A DNA stretch of 44,192 nt from Chrysochromulina tobinii. Taxonomy: Eukaryota; Haptophyta; Prymnesiales; Chrysochromulinaceae. The stretch spans positions 1-44,192 of the forward strand of contig JWZX01002775.1 in assembly GCA_001275005.1 (NCBI GenBank), in the 5' to 3' direction. A program made the position numbers and the translations under genes. Numbering within the stretch: position 1 is the first letter of the stretch; the number at the start of each line of letters is the position of its first letter. This document shows, piece after piece, positions 36,729-44,192 of this stretch. The notes under the pieces are model-generated. The model was not told the origin of the DNA. It was given only the letters and a program-made list of their open reading frames with translations, and did no database searches.

Positions 36729-39509
36729 TCAGTCGGCCCAGTCCGCCTCCCACGTGAGCTGCGCGTCCTTGAGCTGCGCCTTAATCTTGTCGTTGTCCGG
36801 ATCCATTTTGAGCGCCGTCTCGAGCTCGTGCACCGCAAGCTTGACCGTTGTCCGCTCGTTGAGCGCGAGGTGTGCCTCCGCGGCTCGGAGATACGCCTTC
36901 AGATAGCTCGGATCGATCTCGTACGCATCGACGGAATCTTCGGCGGCCTGACGCAGATAGCGCTTCGTCTGAGGCAATTAGAGGCAATTAGAGGCAATTA
37001 GAGGCAATTAGAGGCAATTAGAGGCAATTAGAGGCAATTAGAGGCAATTTTGAGGCAATTAGAGGCAGATAGCGCTTCGTCTGGGACGACGCGCGGACCA
37101 AGCTGGAGTGAGTGGCACTCAGAGGCCATAAGCATGCACTCGGAGGCCATCAGCATGCACTCAGAGGCCATAAGCGGCACACAGAGGTAACCCGAGGTCC
37201 TGCGAGGCCATCAGAGGTCATCAGAGGTCCTGCGAGGCCAACAGAGATCATCAGAGGCAATCACCTTGGAGGGCAGTCCAAGCTTGAGACCGGCCGCAAT
37301 CAGAGGTCATCAGAGGTCATCAGAGGTCATCAGAGGCCATCACCTTGGAGGGCAGCCCAAGTTTGAGACCGGCCGCAGCGCGGTTCGACAGGTACTCTTT
37401 CTTCTGAGGGTTGAGTCGAATCGCCTCGGTAGCGAGGTCGTACCTGTGGGGAAGTGGGAGGGGGCGTCGTGGTGAGCACTTGCATGCACGAGGGTTGAGT
37501 CGAATCGCCTCGGTAGCGAGGTCGTACCTGATGAGGGAGGCAATCAGAGGCCATCAGTGGCCATCAGAGGCCACCAGAGGCCATCAGAGGCCATCAGAGG
37601 CCATAAGAGGCCATAAGAGGCCATTAGAGGCCATCAGAGGCCATTGGTGGCCATCAGTGGCCAGCAGAGGCCATAGGACGTACGAGCGTTGGTACTCCTT
37701 CTCCTTGAACGCCCAATGGGGGAGGCAATCAGTGGCAATTAGAGGCCATCGGACGTACGAGCGTTGGTACTCCTTCTCCTTGAACGCCCAATGGGGGAGG
37801 CAATCAGTGGCAATTCGAGGCCATAGGACGTACGAGCGTTGGTACTCCTTCTCCTTGAACGCACGGACCGCCGCGTCGTTGAACTCCTCGGCGACCGCTG
37901 GCGCCTCGGCAGAGCTCGGTTTGAGCTCGGGTCGCGTCTTCGGCGGCACGTACCTGTGGGGAAGTGGTGGGGCGTCGTGATGAGCACTTGCATGCACGAG
38001 GGTCGCGTCTTCGGCGGCACGTACACGGGCGCTCGTTCCTTCTTCGCAATCAGAGGCAATCAGAGGCAATCAGTGGCACGTACACGGGCGCTCGTTCCTT
38101 CTTCGCCGCCTGATCGAAGCCGACTCCACCCACCGCCTCCCACGGCCGGGCCGCCGCGTCGGCACCCACCTGACGAGAGGCATGCGATCGAGGAGGCACT
38201 CAGCATGCAATGAGGAGGCATGCAATCGGGCCGCCGCGTCGGCACCCACCTGACGAGAGGCATGCGATCGGCGTACAATCAGAGGCCATCAGAGGGTAAG
38301 ACCACCCACCTGTGTCTCCTCTCCAAAGGTCTGGCGGGCAATCAGCATGCAATCACCATGCAATCAGCATGCAATCAGCATGCAATCAGCATGCAATCAG
38401 CATGCAATCACCATGCAATCACCATGCAATCACCATGCAATCACCATGCAATCACCATGCAAACAGCATGCAATCAGCATGCAATCAGCATGCAATCAGC
38501 ATGCAATCAGACCCACCTGTGCCTTCTCTCCGAAGGTCTGCAGCAGATCATCGGTGCTCATGCCAGCCGTTGTGGCGACGATCGCGCCAGACCCGATCAC
38601 CGGGGCGCTACTGCCGCCGCCGCCGCCGCCATTGTACCCCAGCTCCCGCTGGCGCTTATCTTCGAGACTCTGCGTCGTTGTGTACACGGAGCCTGCATGC
38701 ACGTGGTAGTTGGGAGGCCATCAGTCGCAATCAGCATGCACTCAGTCGCAATCAGCATGCACTCAGTCGCAATCAGCATGCACTCAGTCGCAATCAGCAT
38801 GCACTCAGTCGCAAAATCAGCAATCACCTGCATGCACGTGGTAGCTGGGATCCTCTTTGCTCCCCGCTGACCATGGTATGGAGAGGTTGATGCCAAACTC
38901 GGCGTGCGGCCGGTAGTCGCCTCGCTTCTTGAGCAGCATCTCGATCTGGTAGGGGTCCGCGCCCTTGAGCGCCATCACGAGCACATCCTCGAGCGACTGC
39001 ATCGGCGGGATGACGAAGTTCTCGGCCCAACGCTTGTAGTCAAAGTTGTTGGTGGTGAGGAAGTGGTAGGCGGCGTGCACGGCGGTGAACACGTCGGCCG
39101 CCTCCTTTTGGCGGCGCATGTTCTTGTCCGGATGCCACTTGAGCGACATCTTGCGGAATCGCATCTTGACCTTGTCGAGGTTGCCACGGTCCTCCTTCTT
39201 GACGCCGAGGAAGTCGTAGGCCTGGTCGGTGGTCATGGGCATGCCCGGGATCTCGGGCAGCGGCTCGAATGGCGCCGTGTCGGGCGCGTCCTTCTGCTTC
39301 ACATCCGCCGCCTCAAGGAATGCGTTCAGGTCGGGCAGGTTCTGTGCGCCCTCGACGCCGCCTTCGTACGGCCGCGCCGCACGGTCGTTGATCTCGCCAA
39401 AGGTGCCGTCACCCCGGACGTTGTGGCCCGACAGCTTGTGCACGTACGTGGGCGGCGGGGGAGTCGGCGTCGCGTCGGAGGATGCGGCCGCGCTCTCGCT
39501 GTCGGCCAT
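36729..39509 (-). CDS. DnaJ-domain TPR co-chaperone, six exons
   Basis: Exons 39509-38828, 38692-38517, 38169-38084, 37953-37834, 37443-37344 and 36968-36729. The sum is 1,404 nt, an open 467-residue frame. ATG is at 39509 (MADSESAAASS). Residues ~100-175 are a J domain (AYDFLGVKKEDRG, helix, HPD in KWHPDKNMRRQ, VFTAVHAAYHFL). The HPD loop stimulates Hsp70 ATPase. The middle is Gly/Ala-rich. The C-terminal ~150 residues form TPRs (AVRAFKEKEYQRSYDLATEAIRL, YLSNRAAAGLKLG, DPSYLKAYLRAAEAHLALN) of the kind that bind EEVD tails of Hsp70/Hsp90. A J domain plus TPR fits a DNAJC7-like adaptor, although J is N-terminal here, opposite to DNAJC7. All five introns carry exon duplications. Confidence 0.85.
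36969..37343 (-). repeat. DnaJ-TPR intron 5 with AGAGGCAATT decamers
   Basis: Nine or so decamers at 36970-37060 are bounded by two copies of the exon-6 start (CAGATAGCGCTTCGTCTG, plus strand; 36953 and 37066). The exon-5 end is copied at 37262-37298. Confidence 0.85.
37444..37833 (-). repeat. DnaJ-TPR intron 4: nested insertions with duplicated exon ends
   Basis: The exon-4 end plus donor is present three times (about 37676-37706, 37752-37781, 37830-37860), each followed by a GGGGGAGGCAATCAGTGGCAAT-like array. The first 38 bp of exon 5 (37406-37443) recurs perfectly at 37490-37527, with a CCCCACAG element between the copies. Confidence 0.85.
38170..38516 (-). repeat. DnaJ-TPR intron 2: AGCATGCAATC array with both flanking exon ends copied
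   Basis: About 15 AGCATGCAATC/ACCATGCAATC 11-mers run 38341-38510. A copy of the end of exon 2 lies at 38305-38336 and a copy of the start of exon 3 at 38226-38270. The 11-mer is the one found in the phosphatase pseudogene insertion at 6394. Confidence 0.85.
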
Positions 39510-39741
39510 GGACGACGACGACTCGGCTGGGTGAGTCCTTCGCGAGCCGAGCGGAGCGCGCGCAGGTGCCGTTATAGGCACGCGAGCCACGTCACCAAAA
39601 CTTGAACTGACGCGACAGACTAGCCCCTCACCCGAACGGCCGTGGACGATGATGGCAGAGCGAAAGTGAGGTCGGATTTTTTGTAGTTTTCGCAGGGAAG
39701 TTTGCAAACGACTTCTCGCGAACGCCACCCGCCGCGCCAAC
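39510..39741. promoter_or_regulatory. Divergent promoter region, DnaJ-TPR and U-box genes
   Basis: 232 bp between divergent ATGs. A T-rich run lies at 39675-39690, upstream of the U-box gene. No named motif seen. Sharing a promoter region would allow co-induction of the two quality-control genes, but this is inference. Confidence 0.4.
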
Positions 39742-40521
39742 ATGCCGCCCAAGCGCGGCCTCGAGGCTGCCGAGGCCGAGGACGCGACGGTGCAGCTGCG
39801 CCGACACAAGAGCGCCACCGAGGAGGCCTTTGCCGAGCTCGTCTGCCCCATCACCTTCTCGCTGCCCGTCGACCCCGTCACGGCGGAGGACGGCAACGTG
39901 TACGAGCGCTCGGCCATCGAGGAGTGGCTCAAGCAGCAGCTCAAGAGCCCGGTGACGAACTTGGCGATGGGCACGAAGCTGCAGCCGGCGCTGCGGGTGA
40001 AGAACATGATCCGCGCGATGGTCACCTCGGGCGCTCTCACGGGTGACAAGGTGGACGCGTGGAAGCTGAAGCTAGAGGAGGAGGAGGAGGTGGCGGAGAT
40101 GCTGCGTAAGGCCGAGGCTGGTGATGGCGGGGCGATGCGCAGACTGGGGAAATGGTACAAGTATGGTGAGAAGGGCCTCGCAAAGGACTTGGCCAAGGCT
40201 TTCGAGTGGTACGAGAAGAGCCACGAGGCCGGGGATGCAAGTGGGACTTGCTGCCTTGGCACGTGCTACTTGGTTGGGATGGGCGTGCCAGAGTGTCAAT
40301 CGCGTGCCAATACGCTGCTGAGCGAGGCCGCTGGGCGCGGCAGCAAGCTCGCGTGCTGCACTCTGGGGCGCGCATACGGTGATGGCCTCTGGGGCTTCCC
40401 GAAGGACGAGAAGATGGCGCGCCGCTACTACTCGATGGTGGCGAGCGCCGCGATCCATGATCTCACCGGCGACGCAAAGGAGGAAGCAGCCACATGGCTG
40501 CGTGAGCATCCAGCAGCTTGA
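39742..40521 (+). CDS. U-box/Sel1-repeat protein
   Basis: 259 residues, intronless, MPPKRGLEAAEAED start. U-box at residues ~31-100 (LVCPITFSLPVDPVTAEDGN), acidic helix KLEEEEEVAEML, Sel1-like repeats ~123-245 (MRRLGKWYKYGEKGLAKDL, CLGTCYLVGMGVPECQSRA, CTLGRAYGDGLWGFPKDEKM), end REHPAA. Family logic: the U-box docks E2 enzymes and the Sel1 solenoid selects the client. Its upstream sequence differs from the shared block of other copies. Confidence 0.85.
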   Translation: MPPKRGLEAAEAEDATVQLRRHKSATEEAFAELVCPITFSLPVDPVTAEDGNVYERSAIEEWLKQQLKSPVTNLAMGTKLQPALRVKNMIRAMVTSGALTGDKVDAWKLKLEEEEEVAEMLRKAEAGDGGAMRRLGKWYKYGEKGLAKDLAKAFEWYEKSHEAGDASGTCCLGTCYLVGMGVPECQSRANTLLSEAAGRGSKLACCTLGRAYGDGLWGFPKDEKMARRYYSMVASAAIHDLTGDAKEEAATWLREHPAA

Positions 40522-40884
40522 CTCGGCATTGGCACATTTGGTTTGGCTCAGCGGCTGAGCTAGCTCGGTTACATGGCTCGGCGGTGCCAATCTCTCTACG
40601 CGTGTACTTGTATAGCGTCGTCACTCACCAGCCGAGCCCGCCCCCGTGGCGGCTAGCCCGTGTGGGCTGCGCATCGCGCATGAGGCGTGCACAACTTCAA
40701 TGATGAGCATGTACATGTATCCGTATCGGTTTATCGCGAGGACTTATATTGAGTGTGTTTGCACGTTGGGGAAGTATTCGAGTCAGGCGTTACAAGACAT
40801 GCCGCGCATCTCGCACTCGAGGTTGCGAACTTCTCGGACAATGTGGCGTCGTCCCCCTCGCTGAAGTCCACGCATCGGACCGCG
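40522..40884. promoter_or_regulatory. Intergenic/promoter region upstream of Hsp33
   Basis: The first ~60 bp resembles other U-box 3' flanks (GACTCGGCATTGGCAC, GGCTGAGCTAGCTCGG). 40700-40760 is AT-rich with CATGTACATGTAT and ACTTATATTGAG, possible core promoter. No other feature. Confidence 0.4.
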
Positions 40885-42396
40885 ATGCAGCGCAGCCTGC
40901 GCCTTCTCGTGCTGGCCACCTCCTCGTCGTACAGCTGCGCGTGGGAGGTGGCCAGGGTGCCGTCTCGCCACGCCCACGGAGTCGCGCGCCGCAGCGCGCT
41001 CTCAATGTCCGCCACCACCGCCGCGCCCGTTGCCTCGGCGGCGGATGAGCTAGTGACCGCCATCTCGGGCGACGGCTCGATCTCCGCGAAAGCCATCGTG
41101 ACGACCGCGCTGGTCGCCGAGACGAGCCGGCTGCAGGGCCTCGGCGGCCTCGCGGCCGCGGCGCTCGGCCGCGCCCTCACGTGCACGCTGATGATCGCGG
41201 ACGGTCTCGAAGAGGATGAGACCTTCCAGGTCAACTTCCAGGGCGATGGGCCGCTGCGCGGCGTGCTGGCGCTCGCGAACGGGAAGCTCGAGGCGCGCGG
41301 CTACGTGGGCAACCCGGCGGTCACGCTGCCGCCCAACGCCAAGGGCAAGTTCGACGTGGGGCAAGGTGTGGGCAAGGGCTCGCTGCAGGTCGTGCGAACG
41401 AAGAACCTGCCCGGGGAGGTGGTGTCGTCGCCGTACACGTCGATCACGGAGATCAAGACGGGCGAGATCCCGGAGGACATTAACTACTTCCTCTGCGATT
41501 CGGAGCAAAAGGAGGGAGCTCTCGCCGCCGGCGTCTATGTGAACGGGCTCGACCCGGGCACCGACCGCAACGGCCTGTGCCTCAACGGCGCGCTCGTGCA
41601 GGCGGCGGGAGGCTGGTACGTGTCGCTGCTGCCCTTTCCGAATGAGGATGCGGTGGCGCAGCTGCAGAAGAATCTCGAGGCGATCTCGCACCGCTCGCCC
41701 ACCCAGATGATCCGTGACGGGCTGAGCGCCGAGGACATCCTGCAGCTGCTGCTCAAGGACATGGCGCCCCAGATCATGAGGCGCGCGGTGCGTCTGTTGG
41801 CCTCTGATGGCCTCTGATGGCTTCGTATGACCGATGATTGCATCCCTCATCATGGAGACCGGACGAGCTTTTGCGGGGCCTCTGATGGCTTCGTATGACC
41901 GATGATTGCATCCCTCATCATGGAGCCCAAGATCGGCTGCCTGCCTCTCTGATTACGTATTACGACCGATGATTGCATCCCTCATCATGGAGCCCAAGAT
42001 CGGCTGCCTGCCTCTCTGATTACGTATTACGACCGATGATTGCATCCCTCATCATGGAGCCTAAGATCGGGTGCCTGCCTCTCTGATTACGTATTATGAC
42101 CGATGAATGCAGTGCCTCTGAGTGCCTCTGAGTGCCTCGGAGTGCCTCTGAGTGCCTCTGAGTGCCTCTGATGATGAGCTTCATCCCAGGTGCCCGCCTC
42201 GCTGGCGGCGAGCTGCAAGTGCTCCGAGGAGCGCGTGATGCGCACGCTGCGGCTGCTCCCGCGTTCGGAGATCGAGGACATCATGGAGAAGCACGAGGAC
42301 ATCGAGGTCAAGTGCGAGTTCTGCGGCAAACGGTACAACATGACGCCGGAGGAGATCAAGACGAATCTGGACGCGACCCCGAAAGGGACTCCCTGA
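40885..42396 (+). CDS. hslO: Hsp33 redox-regulated chaperone, plastid-type, two exons
   Basis: Exon 1 is 40885-41787 and exon 2 is 42190-42396 (369 residues, phase-0 GT-AG intron). The first ATG at 40885 opens a hydrophobic then Arg-rich leader (MQRSLRLLVLATSSSYSCAW), compatible with a signal-anchored plastid transit peptide. The N-terminal core shows ISAKAIVTTALVAETSRLQ, LGRALTCTLMIADGL, FQGDGPLRGVLALANG and the NPAVTLPPNAKGKFDVGQGVG region of Hsp33. Exon 2 supplies the zinc/redox switch: CKCS and CEFCGKRY, i.e. CxC and CxxC. Oxidation releases zinc and activates holdase activity. The intron separates the chaperone core from the redox switch. Only the first ~60 residues lack bacterial Hsp33 similarity. 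Confidence 0.9.
41788..42189 (+). repeat. Hsp33 intron with ~67-bp tandem units
   Basis: The donor is GCGCGCG|GTGCGT and the acceptor CATCCCAG|GTGCCC. The unit containing CCGATGATTGCATCCCTCAT starts near 41831, 41900, 41966 and 42035, with a diverged fifth copy. Six GAGTGCCTCT decamers follow at 42110-42175. The same unit is found inverted at 33690. Confidence 0.85.
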
Positions 42397-42991
42397 GCTC
42401 TACAGGGGGAGATCGAGAGGTCCCTGAGCTCAACAGGGGGAGATCGAGAGGTCCCTGAGCTCCGCATAGGGAGATCGAGAGACACTCCTGGCGCGCAGCG
42501 GCCCCAGCGGAGCAGGCGGCGCCCGCCTCCGAGCGAAGGTACGCACGTGAGTTATCCGCTGCCGTGGCGGCGCACGTCGGTTTTGGTTTTTCTCTAGTCA
42601 AAATAAGTAACGCCGTGCGCGCCCGGGGAAAGCCCGGGGTGGGCCGTGATCGCCGTGAAAGTCGCGCGCATTGGCGTCGCGCGCGCGGCCGCGCGCCGCG
42701 CCGCGCCCCAATCACTCCCGCCCGCGCAATTTTAACCCATGAAATTATACACAGAGATCAGAGTGTGTATACGTGACGACGAAGATAACGTCGTGTCCCC
42801 TGTGTGACATGATTGTTGCATTGTTCCCTCATGACGCCACACGTGCTCGCGTCTTGAATCAAATGTCTGGCCTATTGAGTACTCACCCGGTCGTGGACGT
42901 GGATCGCTTAGCGAGAGGGCGATGCCGACTCACATCTTTTAATTTGAGATCCTTTCACACACAGCCGTCGCGCGACTTCCCGCCTACAACC
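42397..42991. other. Intergenic region between Hsp33 and U-box gene
   Basis: 42388-42483 is a three-copy ~32-bp tandem repeat (CCCTGAGCTC...AGGGGGAGATCGAGAGGT) that overlaps the Hsp33 stop codon. 42640-42720 is very GC-rich (CGCG runs). 42720-42990 becomes AT-richer before the U-box ATG. The reading frame to 42992 is open from about 42773, but that part has no counterpart in other copies, so I treat it as 5' UTR. Confidence 0.55.
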
Positions 42992-43771
42992 ATGCCGCCC
43001 AAGCGCGGCCGTGCGGCTGCCGAGGCCGAGGACGAGACGGTGCAGCTGCGCCGACACAAGAGCGCCACCGAGGAGGCCATGAACGAGTTCCTCTGCCCCA
43101 TCACCTTTTCGCTGCCCGTCGACCCCGTCATGGCGGAGGACGGCAACGTGTACGAGCGCTCGGCCATCGAGGAGTGGCTCAAGCAGCAGCACAAGAGCCC
43201 GGTGACGAACTTGGCGATGGGCACGAGGCTGCTGCCGGCGCTGCGGGTCAAGAACATGATCCGCGCGATGGTCACCTCGGGCGCTCTCACGGGTGACAAG
43301 GTGGACGCATGGAAGCTGAAGCTGGAGGAGGAGGAGGAGGTGGCGGAGAAGCTGCGTGAGGCCGAGGCTGGTCATGGCGGGGCGATGTACAACCTGGGAG
43401 TTTGGTACGAGAAGGGTCAGAAGGGCCTCGCAAAGGACTTGGCCAAGGCTTTCGAGTGGTACGAGAAGAGCCACGAGGCTGGGAATGCAGGTGGGACTGG
43501 CGGCCTTGGAGCGTGCTACTTGGTTGGGATGGGCGTGCCAAAGTGCCTGGCGCGTGGTGCTATGCTGCTGGGCCAAGCCGCTGAACGCGGCAGCAAAGCC
43601 GCGTGCTACCAACTGGGATTCGTATACGCTGATGGCAACTTGGGCTTCCCGAAGGACGAGAAGATGGCGCGCCGCTACTACTCGATGGTGGCGAGCGCCT
43701 CGAACGAGGATTGCAGCGACGCTGCCACAGAGAAAGCAGCCACATGGCTGCGTGAGCATCCAGCAGCTTGA
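42992..43771 (+). CDS. U-box/Sel1-repeat protein
   Basis: 259 residues, intronless, MPPKRGRAAAEAED start. AMNEFLCPITFSLPVDPVMAEDGN variant U-box, acidic helix KLEEEEEVAEKL, Sel1-like repeats (MYNLGVWYEKGQKGLAKDL, GLGACYLVGMGVPKCLARG, YQLGFVYADGNLGFPKDEKM), C-terminal REHPAA. The U-box subgroup is that of 6946 and 44042, yet its N-terminus (AAEAEDETVQLRRHKSATEEA) matches the other subgroup, so it may be a recombinant. Confidence 0.85.
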   Translation: MPPKRGRAAAEAEDETVQLRRHKSATEEAMNEFLCPITFSLPVDPVMAEDGNVYERSAIEEWLKQQHKSPVTNLAMGTRLLPALRVKNMIRAMVTSGALTGDKVDAWKLKLEEEEEVAEKLREAEAGHGGAMYNLGVWYEKGQKGLAKDLAKAFEWYEKSHEAGNAGGTGGLGACYLVGMGVPKCLARGAMLLGQAAERGSKAACYQLGFVYADGNLGFPKDEKMARRYYSMVASASNEDCSDAATEKAATWLREHPAA

Positions 43772-44041
43772 CTCGGCTTTGGCACGTTTGAGTGGTGCCT
43801 TACAGTGGGCGTGTGGCTCAGTGCACGGCCCATGGCCACACTCTCTGTGCCATCCTCTCTCGACGCCTCCGGCACCTGGCGTCTGGGAAGCAACGCGCGG
43901 CACCAGCGGCCCCAGGGCGCCCGTTCTCCGTGCGAAGGTGTGGGCGCATGCATAAATCCAGTGTCATGGTGTGTTCACACCGATCACAGTAACGTTTACA
44001 CTACGATCGACTCTTACGCGGGGAAATCTCGTTGACACAAA
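43772..44041. other. Spacer between two tandem U-box genes
   Basis: 270 bp. It starts with the common GACTCGGCTTTGGCACG 3' flank. No gene. It contains GCATGCATAAATCC near 43947 and an ACACAAA-ATG context before the next gene. Confidence 0.5.
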
Positions 44042-44192
44042 ATGCCGCCCAAGCGCGACCGCGAGGCTGCCGAGGCCGAGGATGAGACGGCGCAGCTGCG
44101 CCGGCACAAGAGCGCCTTCGAGGAGGCCATGAACGAGTTCCTCTGCCCCATCACCTTCTCGCTGCCCGTCGACCCCGTCACGGCGGAGGACG
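44042..44192 (+). CDS. U-box/Sel1-repeat protein, 3' end beyond window
   Basis: The first 50 codons only (MPPKRDREAAEAEDETAQLRR onward, through AMNEFLCPITFSLPVDPVTAED). It is the seventh family member in the window, tandem to the 42992 gene. The partial sequence is cut by the window edge, not by a mutation. Confidence 0.85.
   Translation, partial: MPPKRDREAAEAEDETAQLRRHKSAFEEAMNEFLCPITFSLPVDPVTAED

Noticed and set aside
38339-38510. Regularly spaced AGCATGCAATC repeats that look like a CRISPR array
   Set aside because: The unit is 11 bp with no unique spacers, lies inside an intron of a eukaryotic gene, and has no cas genes nearby.
1-44192. Search by eye for tRNA, rRNA, snRNA genes and for transposase or reverse-transcriptase genes
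   Set aside because: No cloverleaf with A/B boxes, no rRNA-like tracts and no DDE, RT or integrase motifs were seen. A tRNAscan or profile search could still find short or degraded ones.

Overview
The window is nuclear DNA of a unicellular eukaryotic alga. The evidence is spliced genes, a plastid-type Hsp33 with an N-terminal targeting extension, a bestrophin-like channel, U-box proteins, a J-domain/TPR co-chaperone and a NACHT-LRR protein. Three things together point to a haptophyte of the Emiliania type: roughly 10-11-base tandem repeats filling the introns, several GC-AG introns, and high GC content. This rests on my general knowledge of that lineage. I could not run a search, and a pelagophyte or another alga is not excluded.

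Layout. 76-3435 (-): a secreted or ER-routed TPR protein in about ten exons. 3605-4546 (+): a phosphatase-fold protein lacking the catalytic Arg. A truncated copy of its 3' half lies at 6246-6660 and carries a 61-nt GC-AG intron-like insertion that the parent copy lacks. 4939-6153 and 6946-7722 (+): two U-box/Sel1 genes. 8834-31499 (-): one giant gene. I could join 63 exons into a single open frame of about 4,356 codons encoding EF-hand, LRR, NACHT, LRR, LRR. 31859-32857 (+): a bestrophin-like channel, divergent from the giant gene. 34048-34827 and 35303-36082 (-): two more U-box/Sel1 genes. 36729-39509 (-): a six-exon DnaJ-TPR gene. 39742-40521 (+): a U-box/Sel1 gene. 40885-42396 (+): a two-exon Hsp33. 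42992-43771 (+) and 44042-end (+): two more U-box/Sel1 genes, the last cut by the window edge.

The most striking feature is the introns. Nearly all contain short tandem repeats, or a compact element ending in CCCCACAG. At many junctions a 7-38 bp stretch of neighbouring exon sequence is present twice, once at each edge of the intron. In the commonest form the intron begins with a copy of the downstream exon's first bases, which supplies the GT or GC donor, and ends with its own CTCATCAG or CCCCACAG acceptor. The window therefore looks like a record of mass intron gain by insertion with local target duplication. The filled/empty pair of the phosphatase copies is direct before-and-after evidence.

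Functionally the genes lean toward protein quality control (U-box/Sel1 E3-like family, DnaJ-TPR, Hsp33) and innate-immune-type signalling (giant NACHT-LRR with a calcium-binding EF-hand). No operon logic applies. Splice models are hand-derived from reading-frame and splice-site consistency and need transcript data.
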